From: Isoetes taiwanensis
Taxonomy: Eukaryota > Streptophyta > Lycopodiopsida > Isoetales > Isoetaceae
Direction: 5' to 3'
NCBI GenBank assembly: GCA_021234155.1
Contig: JAJEKV010000825.1
Location: 1 to 64,000, forward strand
Length of the DNA stretch: 64,000 nt
A program made the translations under genes and the position numbers. Shown here piece by piece: positions 1 to 12,460 of this stretch; the first letter of the stretch is position 1; each line of letters opens with the position of its first letter. Below the pieces are notes generated by a model. That model had not been told where the DNA came from, did no database searches, and saw only the letters and a list, made by a program, of their open reading frames with translations.

Positions 1-1501
1 AAGAGACCAAAGAAAGCATTGTTCTTGGCATTCATCGCATTTCTCCAAAGCCTTGACACTAAAAGCCGAGATGAATTGGGCAACAGATGAAAGAGAGATT
101 GAGTCCCTTCCTCGAGATCACTGCGGGTGCAAGATCCAACCTGTATAAAGAAGTCGAAAGGCCACGCCTTTACAACCCTACCAGATCCAATACGCGACAA
201 CGGGTAAGACAAGGATGTCCCTCCGCCACCCACGCTTTGGATTGTACATAGATGAATCAAGTAGCATGGTTGGAAAGGAGCGGTGTTGCAGGGTCTTTAC
301 TGGGTGACCAGGTGATTAGGTTATCGCTTTTTTGCGCATGACTTGGTGTTAATGGCGTAAACACCGCCAGGTCTCAAAGACATTTGCAAACACTTAATGA
401 ATTCTCAAGGTGGCAAAGAATGAAGGTAAACTTATCCAAATCCAAGGTAATGATTTGTGGTAATGGTGGCGTGCACTACACGCTTCACTTATTGTGTAAA
501 CGCTAAACGATAAGTCAATACAAATATCGGCCCTTGAATTCTCTTAATTATAAGTGGAAAGATTGCATTAAGAGACGGCAGCGTGCGGGAAAGAGCCCTA
601 TATAGCATGCTTAGACGATGTCATAAGGCATCATTACAAGACGGAGGTCAAAAGAATGTTTTCAAGACGCCGGTTCAAACAAAGAGGCCCTTACGGTGCT
701 CCAATATGGGGCCCCCCGCTTCTATCCAAAGGAATGTGGAAACCGGTCAAGGGCGCCCAAAAGACTTTTTTACAAGAGGAGCTAGGTATCAACAAAGAAA
801 CACCATACCTATAATGTTGGCGTTGCGTCTATTTATCTTCCGAAGTGAGGCATTGATCCAGACGATTACATTTGTAAACGTGGATATCCGCTTCAGGGTG
901 ATGACATTTCAAGGGCTGGAATCATTCAGAAAATGTGGGTTGGTACAAAGAAGTGTTGATTGGCAGCCGACATAACAATGTCGGGCCGATCTTTAAATTG
1001 AGTAAGAGATAGTGCGATCCAAGGGTGTGCCGGATCATTCCGCATAATCCAGTAACTCAAAATGATATCTACATGTCGAGGAGGCAACCCATGCTTGTGT
1101 ACCGGACGCATCTACCAAGCAAGTATCCCCTCACGTTCCCCGAAAGCGTGCATCACTGCACGCTGGCGGCTCCATAAGCTTCCGGGCAGAGATGGGCAGA
1201 TGGTCGGCATCCCGCCGCGGATGAACGGCTTTGCTTTTGTGTACGCAGACGTTGTTGAATCTAGAACATGTGTTTTGGTAATGCCATATGCAGACTCCGG
1301 TACAAAGTTTGGTATTAATTTCCGCCATTCCAGCCTTCGGATATGGATCCTAAAAACTAGGCTGTTATTTTAAGAATATTGAGTCACATAGACTATTTTT
1401 TGACTCAATTACAAACCGCACATGTAAAAGTTTATTTGTCGCCCATGACCCCAAGGTCCAAAGGGGCATGATAATAAATATTATTATTATTATTATTATT
1501 A
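1..1501 (+). mobile_element. LINE retrotransposon remnant (RT and 3' end)
   Basis: A decayed non-LTR retrotransposon cut by the left window edge. From 204 to about 470 one frame reads a reverse-transcriptase palm: RQGCPSATHALD (motif B), then LQTLNEFSRWQRMKVNLSK, the usual NLSKTK motif. Between them, in another frame, the catalytic box reads FAHDLVLMA where YADDLVL is expected, so the first catalytic Asp is lost and the copy is dead. From about 583 a C-terminal segment (ALYSMLRRCHKA) matches the region after the palm in LINEs. Several stops and frame changes are present. The 3' end is an (ATT)n tail at about 1470-1501, abutting the first X unit. Confidence 0.7.
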
Positions 1502-4500
1502 TATTTTGGCTGGCAAGGATAGAACTGGCTTTAGCCTTAAAGCAAGTCCATGCCGCGATCTTAACACTAACCAAGCAACCAACTATCTATCGCGTGTGAA
1601 GAACCTATGCTAGCAACGACCGCATTAGCATATATCATCTATACAAAGCAAACACTACATGCATTAGCATACACTATACGCCAAACTATGGCATCTATCT
1701 TCTATCTATCTACAAACATGCCTTAGAGACGCTACTCAACAACCAATCCGCATACTATCTACCCGAGAAACAAGCTGAAAGATCAATCTGCCCTAATCTG
1801 GCGGCATAGATACCTATCTTTAGCATAAATTTCATTTATATCTTTTTTATATCCATTATCACGAATCCATAGATATCACATAATACACTTTCAGATGAAC
1901 CTAGGCATTATTTTTCCATACCAATAGAAAGAATGACTTCGCTCCGGGCTTATGAGCCCATCGATCATACCTAGAAATATAATGGAAGGGCGAATAAGGC
2001 CAAACAACTGAATATTGACTTGCCATTATGGTCCTAATAGATCCTCATAAGAGAAGTGTATACGGCTGCAAAAATCCATTACGTAGATGTAAACCCACAT
2101 TAGTGCATGAACTTCTGGCTCATTTGGCCATGCGAGAATCTAGCCAATCATTTGGCCGTTACAAATTATGGTTTCCAGCTCATCTCACGGAGAGGAGCAA
2201 TCCCGACCCATAAAACATGCACCGGGCTTTTCATATGAGAGCTGCAATAACCATAAAACACCATGCACACAATGCTTTCTTCAAAATATTGCACAAACCT
2301 AAAATAGTATTGAGATAATAAAGTATCCCAAAGTATTTTAAGGTTTTCCTTAAAGTTTGGCATGCCACCAAAAACATCACTAAAGTTCGACCTTTTCCAT
2401 TAAATGTGTAGTCACCTTGGACCTATATATGTATTCAATTATGGACCTACAATAATGATGATTTTAGCTTAGATGCATTTAATCGGATGTACCATAGCTT
2501 CCAAAAGCAAAACATGTGTAAAAATGCCAAAGGGTCGCATCATAAGAAAGTTTCGGGGTCATAATTGACATATCCAGGGAAATGGCGTCCCTTTATTGTA
2601 TCCGTTTAGGAGCCAATATAGACATGGCCCTATCCAATTTTTAGCATAATAAATGCCAAACCAAGCATGTGAAGACCATAGAATTAAAGATTTCATTTTT
2701 CCAACTTTTTTATGATGGGTCATTACTTCACGTACTCTCAACATGCCTTAGCTTGTGAAAAATTAAAGCCATCAACAATTATTTCCACCTTCCTTTTTTA
2801 ATATGTTCCAACATCTTTATATTCCTATGCCATTCTAGGCTCATGTTAAAGCATTAAAATACATAAGTCAAATGTCATTAGGTGACTTATTCCATCAAAG
2901 GAATGCCATTCCCGGCTATAATTTTTTGAAGAAATAATTTCTTCTTCTTCTTCTTCTTCTTCTTCTCCCACATCCCTCCCTCAGGACGTAGGACACCTCT
3001 TTTTATAAGGAAAGTAGGACCCCCCTCATAAAAAAGAGGGTCCTACTTCCTTACCTAGAAGAAAATAGAATGAGTTACAAGTTGACACATAAAATATCAA
3101 TACTTTACCGAGATTCTAAGGCCATGGCACAATGGGGTCGCCATGTTTTACATTTTTAGTACTAGGATAAAGGCACATTGGGCCAACATCCAATAATTAA
3201 CATTTATCGGTCATATGGCACCATGGACCATAGACTCTCTAACTAGTTACGATAATCATAACTTACGCTCAAAGAGCAAAATAGATAATATTCAAAAAAA
3301 GCCGACTGTTATGTCGAAGAGATGCTTTGATCTTTAGCACAATAGGGGCTGGGCAACCTTGTCAAAGTATTTCCCACAACCCATATCCCAAATCAGCCCG
3401 GTGTATCACCCAATAAACATTCTTTACAATAAATCATAATAGCGGTTAGTTATGCCAAAACCAAATATAGAATCGACATTATTTCATGGTTTGAAATGAT
3501 GTGTTTGTTGGATACCTCAACAAATAGATGTCTGATTTCTTCTTGATAATGTTCTCACAAAGACTATGTACAATTAAAGTTAAAAAACAATTAAAAGACT
3601 TACGTTGAGTGAGCACATATTTTCGTCAATATCTACCCCCGGGTTTTAAAGCCGGGCCACATCGAATACTCCTACTTCCATGTACAAGTAATAATTCAAA
3701 TGGAATCCATCTTCTCGGGTTTGTAACATACTCATATATCCATATCAATGTACAATTCCATAATATAACTTGATGTAGAGTCAGGGGTAAATATCACATA
3801 ATTTTAACATTATATATCTAGAATGTAACTTATTTTTTATCCTTTATTTAGTCAATTATCACGATAAGCTTTTCATTTATAGTACTTCATATATAATCAT
3901 ATTCCACTTGCATTTAATTTCTTAAAAAAAGCATGTCATAACGTTTCCATCGGATTTGATTCTATGATATAGTAAGTCAATTCAAACCTCCTTGATACTT
4001 CATGTCCCTAAATTTAAATTACGTGTATTGTAGAAGCAAATAAAGCTCACTAGTAGCATTCATGACTACCCATTGTAGAAACGGTCCAATCATTATCATG
4101 TACCCTTTTGCTTATATATTCAACAAAGGGGAAGATCTCACCAAATACCAATACAATCTATAGAGTGGTCCAATATCTTCTCGGTCCCTCGTTTTGTACA
4201 ACAAAGCAATGAAAATATCATCGGGAGATTGTTACGGTTACGCACCCAAACAATGCATAAGTTAGCAAGTTCATGGTAACTACACAAGGGGTCGGGTAAG
4301 CTATAGAACAATCGGCTCTTCGCCCTTCACCTATTATTTTCAGTTAATAGATGCTTCTAGAATAGATCTAGAGTTATCAGACTTAGAGGCTACAAGCTAA
4401 AGCGGTCATTTACTGAAGCTCATGACACGTATCGCCTTTAAAACCCATTGATGAAATAGATAGGCGAGTAACTTTTCCGGATATGGTGTTTTAAAGGCCG

Positions 4501-5385
4501 CAAAGATAAACATCTTGGTATGCTGCATTATCATTCAAACATTTAACCCGGATATCCTATCATAGTGATAACATAAGCATAAAGAAGATATCCCGCAAAG
4601 ATAGCAATGCATACCCATAAAATATATGAGGGCGAACTACTACCTAAAGCATGAATCTTATAACTGATGGCGGTAAAGATTATTTTTCACACTTATTGTG
4701 TGACCAATCGAGAATAGAATGAAGCCCATTAACCCATTACATATTCGTGTTTTAGATCGGTCGGGCCATCAATCTTTAACTAGGTAGCATCACAATACTT
4801 TAAAAGCGGCTTCGGAAGTCACCATAGGTTGCAACTTATTAAAAGCAAAGTAGTCAGATTAGACACCGGACGGGGGCGCCCGTAGAGGGGTTGCATGCAT
4901 CCATAGGGGTTGCATGCATCCCTAGGAGGCTGCATGCATGCATGGAGGGTCTGCTAGCTATAAAGAGGCTGGGAGAGCTCAAGGGGCATTCAGTTTTCTG
5001 TCCGAGCTCGTGGTTGGGTGGTGAGTATAGCTAGCCCGTCATTTTGGCGTTTCAGTGTTATCATGCATGCATGCAACCTCCTAGGGATGCATGCAACCCC
5101 TTATGGATGCATGCAACCCCTCCTCACGGGCGTCCACGTCCGGTGTCTATCTGCGATAAACCGGCAAGTATATTCGGATCAGCCAAAACATCTTACTTCT
5201 CAAGTATATCAAGCAATCAGATTTTGTCATGCACATCTTTCTATCATTTAACCGAGAAACCTTGTATTTTCCATATTGAAGGTTGCCTTAACGAGGAAAA
5301 TGGCTTGTTCACAACCTGCGGTTCCAATGCTTGGCTTTTGGAACAACGCTTTATATAATGTTCACCTTATTTGGCCTTTTTATAA
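1502..5385 (-). mobile_element. X-family unit 1 (no ORF)
   Basis: First copy of a head-to-tail repeat whose next copies begin near 5386 and 9121. The motif CAAGGATAGAACT recurs at 1514, 5403 and 9135. I find no protein. The unit carries, in plus order, a (CTT)n tract at 2941-2966, a perfect-arm hairpin at 3014-3046, an M1 hairpin at 3507-3521, an M2 hairpin at 3638-3656 and the M3 block at 4232-4330. These match the layout of the coding Z family, so the sense strand is taken as minus. A small foldback element is inserted at 4861-5148. Compared with copy 2, differences cluster at CAG/CTG sites. Confidence 0.75.
4861..5148. mobile_element. MITE-like foldback insertion
   Basis: A 288-bp segment starting AGACACCGGACG and ending CGTCCGGTGTCT, with terminal inverted repeats of about 85 bp rich in TTGCATGCATCC motifs. 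The second X copy has no such segment near 8890, so this is an insertion into copy 1. It encodes nothing. The target-site duplication cannot be resolved because the empty site itself looks corrupted. Assignment to a transposon superfamily is not possible from the ends alone. Confidence 0.75.
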
Positions 5386-8300
5386 TGTCTATTTTAAGGA
5401 AACAAGGATAGAACTAGCTTTAGTTTTTAAAGCAAGTCCGTGATGCACGATGTTGCCAACACTAACCAAGCAACCAACTATCTATGCAGGTGTGAACCTA
5501 TGCTAGCAACGCCTTTTGCATTAGCATATGTCATCTATACAAGCAAACACTACATGCATTAGCATACACTATACAAAGCAAACTATCGCATCTATCTTCT
5601 ATCTATCTACAAACATGCCTTAGAGACGGCGACCTAACAACCAATCGGCATACTATCTACCCAAACAAACAAGCAAACCAGCAAAGATCAACGGGCCCCT
5701 AATGACAAGCAAAGATAGATACCTATCTTATAGCATAAATTTCATTTTATATCTTTTCAAATATGCAGTATGCGAATCCATAGATATCACCATAATACAC
5801 TCAGATTTAAACCGGAAAGCATTATCATTTTCCATACCAATAAGAAAGAGAATGGCTCTGTCGCTTATGAGCCCATCCGGATCATACCTAGAAATATAAA
5901 CTAAGGCGTGAAATAAGGCTCAAACAACCCGAATGATTTCGCTCCCTTTGCCATTGTTGATCCGAATAGATCCTCATAAGAAAGTGTACGGCTGCTCTGC
6001 ATGCAAAATCCGGCAGCATGTAAACCACATTAGTGCATGAACTTGGCTCATTTGGCCATGCCGAATCTAGCTACAAATCATACCGACCCTTTGGCGATTC
6101 TTACATATGAATCTTATGGTTGTCTGCGGCTTCATCTCTGGGAGTATTATACTGTTGGTTATCCGACCACGGGTAGATGCAAATCGGCACTAAGCTTTTC
6201 TGATTCACAAATTCGCTTGCTCATATGAGAGAGCACAAGCCGTAACCATAAAACATGCACTTTATGCTTTCTTCCAAAATCGTATGCACAAACCTAAAAT
6301 ATTGTATTGAGATAATAAAGTATCCCAAAGTATTTTAAGGTTTTCCTTAAAGTTTGGCATGCCACCAAAAACATCACTAAAGTTCTGACCTTTTCCATTA
6401 AATGTGTAGTCACCTTGGACCTATATATGTATTCAATTATGGACCTACAATAATGATGATTTTTAGCTTAGATGCATGCAATCGGATGTACCATAGCTTT
6501 CCAAAAGCAAACATGTGTAAAAAATGCCAAAGGGTCACATCATAAGAAAGTTTTCTAGGGGTCATAATTGACATATCCTAGGAAATGACGTCCCTTTATT
6601 GTATCTGTTTAGGAGCCAATATAGACATGGCCCTATCCAATTCTTTAGCATAATAAATGCCAAACCAAGCATGTGAAGACCATAGAATTAAAGATTTCAT
6701 TTTCCAACTTTTTATGATGGGTCATTACTTCACGTGCTCAACATGCCTTAGCTTGTGAAAAATTAAGCCATCAACAATTATTTCCACCTTCCTTTTTTAA
6801 TATGTTCCAACATCTTTATATTCCTATGCCATTCTAGGCTCATGTTAAAGCATTAAAATACATAAGTCAAATGTCATTAGGTGACTTATTCCATCAAGGA
6901 ATGCCATTCCCCGGCTATAATTTTTTGAAGAAATAATTTCTTCTTCTTCTTCTTCTTCTTCTTCTTCTTCTTCTTCTTCTCCCACATCCCTCCCTCAGGA
7001 CGTAGGACACCTCTTTTTATAAGGAAAGTAAGATCCCCTCATAAAAAGAGGGGTCCTACTTCCTTACACCGAAGAAAATAGAATGAGTTACAAGTTGACA
7101 CATAAAATATCAATACTTGTACCAGATTCTAAGGCCATGGCACAATGGGTCAGGCCATGTTTTACATTTTTGTAGTACTAGGATAAGGCACATTGGGCCA
7201 ACATCCAATAATTAACATTTATCGGTCATATGGCACCATGGACCATAGACTCTAACTAGTTACGATAATCATAACTTCTGCTCAAAGAGCAAAATAGATA
7301 ATATTCAAAAAAAACTGACCTGTTATGTCGAAGAGATGTCGATCTTTAGGCACAATTTGGGCAACCTTGTCAAAAGTATTTCCCACAACCCATATCCCAA
7401 ATCAGCCAGGTGTATCACCCAATAAACATTCTGCTACAATAAATCATAATAGCAGTTAGTTATGCCAAAACCAAATATAGAATCAGCATTATTTCATGGT
7501 TTCAGAAATGATGTGTTTGTTGGATACCTCCAACAAATAGATGTCACAGTTTCTTCTTCGATAATGTTCTCACAAAGACTATGTACAATTAAAGTTAAAA
7601 AAACAATTAAAAGACTTCGTTCAGAGTGAGCACATATTTCGCAATATCTACCCTGGGTTTTAAAGCCAGGCCACATCAGGTACTCCTACTTCCATGTACA
7701 AGTAATAATTCAAATGGAATCCATCTTCTCAGGTTTGTAACATACTCATATATCCATATCAATGTACAATTCCATAATATAACTTGATGTAGAGTCACAG
7801 GGTAAATATCACATAATTTTAACATTATATATCTAGAATGTAACTTATTTTTTATCCTTTATTTAGTCAATTATCACAGTAAGCTTTTCATTTATAGTAC
7901 TTCATATATAATCATATTCCCTTTGCATTTAATTTCTTAAAAAGCATGTCATAACGTTTCCATCGATTTGATTCTATGATAGTAAGTCAATTCAAACCTC
8001 CTTGATACTTCATGTCACGAAATTTAAATTACGCGGTATTGTAGAGAGCAAATAAAGCTCACTAGTAGCATTCATGACTACCTTTGGAGAGCGTCAATCA
8101 TTATCATGTACCCTTTGCTTATATATTCAACAAAGGGAAGATCTCACCAAATACCAATACAATCTATAGAGTGGTCCAATATCTTCTACGGTCCCTCGAT
8201 TGTACAACAAAGCAACCTGAAAATATCATCGGGAGAGATTGTTACGGTTACGCACCCAAACAATGCATAAGTTAGCAAGTTCATGGTAACTACACAAGGG

Positions 8301-9120
8301 CGGGTAAGCTATAGAACAAACGGCTCTTCGCCCTTCACCTATTATTTTTCGGTTAATAGATGCTTCTAGAATAGATCTAGAGTTATCGGACTTAGAGGCT
8401 ACAAGCTAAAACCGGTCATTTTCAAAGCTCATGACACGTATCGCCTTTAAAACCCATTGATGAAATAGATAGGCGGAACTTTTCGGATATGGTGTTTTAA
8501 AGGCCGCATAGCTATCTTGGTATCTTTGCATTATCATTCAAACATTTAACCCGGATATCCTATCATAGTGATAACATAAGTATAAAAGAAGATATCCCGG
8601 CAAAGATTAGCAGACGCATCCATAAAATATAGCGGGCGAACTACTACCTAAAGCATGAATCTTATAACACTTAGCGGTAAAAGATTATTTTTCACACTTA
8701 TTGTGTGACCAATCGCCAGAATAGAATGAAGCCCATTAACCCATTACATATCAAATGATTTTAGATTGCATGCATCCTAGGGAGGTCAGGCCATCAATCT
8801 TTAACTAGGTAGCATCACAATACTTTTAAGCGGTGAGTAGCTCGGAAGTCACCATAGGTTGCAACATGGACTTATTAAAGCAAAAGTAGCGACCCGACAA
8901 GTATATTGGATCAGCCAAAACATCTTACTTCTCAAGTATATCAAGCAACCGTATTTTGTCATGCACATCTTTTCTATCATTTAACCGAGAAACCTCGTAT
9001 TTCCATATTGGAAGGTCGCCTTTAACCTTAAAATGGCTTGTTCACAACCCGTGTTCGATGAATCGCTTTTTTGGAACAACGCTTTTATATAATGTTCACC
9101 TTATTTGGCCTTTATAATGT
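5386..9120 (-). mobile_element. X-family unit 2 (no ORF)
   Basis: Second X copy, period about 3.73 kb. It carries (CTT)n at 6939-6980, the M4 hairpin at about 7027-7061, M1 at 7519-7534 (GTTGGATACCTCCAAC), M2 at 7652-7670 followed by CCACATCAGG, and M3 at 8241-8339. Only about 460 bp lie between the M4 hairpin and M1, where Z holds about 4.5 kb of coding DNA, so X looks like a non-coding derivative. A stretch of about 20 bp at 8766-8785 (TTGCATGCATCCTAGGGAGG) absent from copy 1 resembles the inside of the foldback element at 4861. Confidence 0.75.
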
Positions 9121-9656
9121 CTATTTTAAGGAAACAAGGATAGAACTAGCTTTAGCCTTTAAAGCAAGTCCGCATACGCGATCTTTGCCAACACTAACCA
9201 AGCAACCAACTATCTATGCCGTGTGAACCTATGCTAGCAACGCACTGCATTAGCATATGTCATCTATACAAGCAAACACTACATGCATTAGCATACACTA
9301 TACAAGCAAACTATCGCATCTATCTTCTATCTATCTACAAACATGCCTTAGAGACGCAGCCTAACAACCAATCTGGCATACTATCTACCCAGCAAACAAG
9401 CAGCCGCAGCATCAACGGGCCCTAACTGCGCAGCATAGATACCTATCTTATAGCATAAATTTCATTTTATATCTTTTCAAATATGCAGTATGCGAATCCA
9501 TAGATATCACCATAATACACTCAGATTTAAACTGAGCATTATCATTTTTCCATACCAATAAGAAAGAGAATGACTCTGTCTGCTTATGAGCCCATCAGAT
9601 CATACCTAGAAATATAAACGGAAGGCAGAAATAAGGCTCAAACAACCTGAATGATG
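9121..9656 (-). mobile_element. X-family unit 3, truncated
   Basis: Third X copy, matching unit 2 from 5386 to about 5935, then breaking at a (TTC)n tract where family Y begins. No coding content. The break falls exactly on the microsatellite, as at the other family switches in this array. Confidence 0.7.
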
Positions 9657-12386
9657 TTCTTCTTCTTCTTCTTCTTCTTCGAATATGTTCTTACCAAGAC
9701 TACAGTTACTCTATGCACAAACACATAAAAAATACCTCGTTCATGGTAAAACCATTAATCTAATACCCACCCTGGTTTTTTACGCCAGGCCACATCAGGC
9801 ACTCTCCAAACCATAAAATCATGATAATCAATATTCATATAGTCAGAAATCATATTGCCTTGTATATTCAGTATGTTTAATTCCATCTATTCTCAAATTG
9901 TAATCTTTAAATCTCTCAAAAAATATTTTTCATGCCATTATCGAAATTTCATAAAAAGTACCACATTATTTTTGATCAGAATGTTATCATATCAGAACTA
10001 TTAATTTGTCCATATATCTCAAATAGTAATTTATCCATTAATTTATCCATACATCTTAACCACTTAAAACCGCAATACAAGTCCTAATGATAATCTTCCA
10101 TTACTTAACTTTCCATATTTAGTCATTCTTCACTATGCAATATAAGACAGATCTCACCACATTTTGTGATGCAGTATAGAAGCCCATTAGTCTTCTATAG
10201 AACCCCATTAGTCTTCACGCATCCAATCCATTTGTAACTCTAACCACTGAAATTAAATCAGGGAGAAGATGTTTTGGTTACCTGCACCCAAACAATGCCA
10301 ATGTTAGCAAATCATGGTAACAAGACAAGGGGCGTCAGGTAAGCTGTAAAACATCATGGCTCATCGCCCTTCACCCTTGAAATTCAGCAAATTAGCTCAA
10401 ATAATAAGCAAAGTATATGCCAAAAACACAAATTATTACGCTGCTCACCGCAACATATCATGGACCATGTCCAAATAATTCTCATTAGATTACTACGATG
10501 GTGAGATACATCATGCAACATCAATTTTTGGCCACTCAAGTAACTTTCTGTTTGGTACACAGTCCTAAAAACCATAATTAGGATCTGCTTATGGCTGCCA
10601 TATCAAGCATGCAACCAAACATCTGTATTACATAGTCTGCATTCCATATTTATGTTATTATAAGAATGTGCAATATTCCCCACCTCTTCATCTAAGCTTA
10701 TAGCAGGCAGCAAAAGCCACAAGGCAACTAAACTCTGCACAATCCAAATAAGTCTATTGCATAGAGCACTACACATGTAAACGAGCTGCAAATTTAACAC
10801 TGGCCAGGCAGCCATCTATTGCAGCATTTGCAGGCAAAAGCAAAGGGCATACTCAAGCCTTAATCTATAAGAAACTAGACTGCAACTATACTACCATTTG
10901 AGTTACCACTCTAAGAAGCAGAATCTTTTAGCAACATAAGCCATTTAATGCATCTAGATACTACAATTCGTCTTCTTGTGCCAACAGCATTTGGCTTTGC
11001 TTCCGATCTGCTCTGTTATATCAGAATATGGCATTTTATATATATTTTTCAGAGGTTGCAGGACAAATCACCAGAGGTATCAGTTCAAACCTGATAGGGA
11101 TCGCCACGTATTGCATCATCAGCATTTGTTTTTTCTGGATTAATTTGTCCAGATCTCATATACATCTGTAATGAACTCCGTCAAAAAACGATGGTCTCAA
11201 TGTCAATAGAAGGCAAAACAGACTTTGAATCACATGTTTAGCTCTTCTTGGCACGGACCTGCAATGAACTCCATTTTTCCAGGCATCGGCAATGAGAATG
11301 CCTCCTAGCTTTATTGATCCGGTAGATCAGGAATATCTCGTAGAAGTAGCCATATGAGCTATGTGCATCGTGCACATACTAGCCAACCTATCTGTTAGCA
11401 CGTATTTTTAAGTAACAATGAATTCAGAAGGAACCAAATGCATGCCAAATACCAATAACGACCCCATATCCAGGCTTACCGATCTGCAGAGGTTCTACGC
11501 ATGACCATTTCAGCGGCATGTCGTTTATTCCAAAGATACCGTAGTAGGATATCCAACACAGCAAAATCGTAGCATTAGGGATTTTACATGGACGCTTCGC
11601 TTCTAATCCGTCACAAGCTATCCAGCATATCATCGGACTTGCATTTGCAGATGCATGTCCGGGCTCTTGTTATTACAACAGTAACTCCAAAGCACACTAA
11701 CAAAAGAGCTTCGACATTTGGTCTGAAAGATAGAGCATGCTTTCGGCCAAACACAATCACATTTGCGGCTAAGCATTTTTAGGGCAAAGCATTTAGTGCT
11801 TAAAGAAACCCTAAATGTTTCTATGGTCTACGTATAGAGCAATTGGCTTTTCTCAAAGCCATTTGCTTGCACTTTAAGTCTCGTAATGATGACCCCAACA
11901 ATTAATATTGAAGACCCAAGATTTATCTTTCCAAAGATCCACCCAAAACCATGGTAATAATTACCATAATTAATTCTATATCTTACACAATGGTACCCAT
12001 AGCTTTTAGCCTTCCCACCATAAATGCTTGGGTCCATGGTGTCATTATTACTTCCCATAGGTCAAATAGAGCCTATTTATCCTTTTAGCACCACCATTGT
12101 ATGCACCATTTTTCAAAATATTATAAAATATAATCTTATTCCATAAAGCCAAGCCTCTATTACACATCCTTAGCCAAGAATTATTCCTTAAGTCTATGAG
12201 CCATTTGCAGACTCCCATTATTCACATATTTTTTACCTTCTTCTTAGCATATAATAAATTCACAACTTAGGGATTTTTCAATCCGTTAAGCCTCTTATTG
12301 TAATTAAATTCCATATATCTTGCTGCCCTTATGAGCAATATTTCAGGCCTCTTTTCAAACTTTGCAAAACTTTCAAATTTCCAAAT
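9657..12386 (-). mobile_element. Y-family unit 1 (no ORF)
   Basis: Begins with (TTC)8 at 9657-9680 fused directly to GAATATGTTCTTACC. It has M2 at 9771-9789 (CCTGG loop CCAGG, then CCACATCAGG) and M3 at 10275-10375, but no M1 or M4 hairpin. In X the matching sequence after M1 reads TTTCTTCTTCGATAATG, so Y looks like a unit whose M1-to-M4 interior was lost between two TTC runs. About 2 kb after M3 is AT-rich with no recognised gene. Confidence 0.65.
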
Positions 12387-12460
12387 TCTTCTTCTTCTTC
12401 TTCTTCTTCTTCTTCTTCTTCTTCTTCTTCTTCTTCTTCTTCTTCTTCTTCTTCTTCTTC
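12387..12460. repeat. (TTC)n microsatellite, about 24 copies
   Basis: An uninterrupted trinucleotide run separating Y unit 1 from Y unit 2. On the sense (minus) strand it is (GAA)n. Equivalent shorter tracts lie at 2941-2966, 6939-6980, 9657-9680, 16649-16679, 23541-23574, 30421-30460 and, interrupted, 33268-33306. The lysine- and leucine-rich open frames across it are artefacts of the repeat. Confidence 0.95.
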
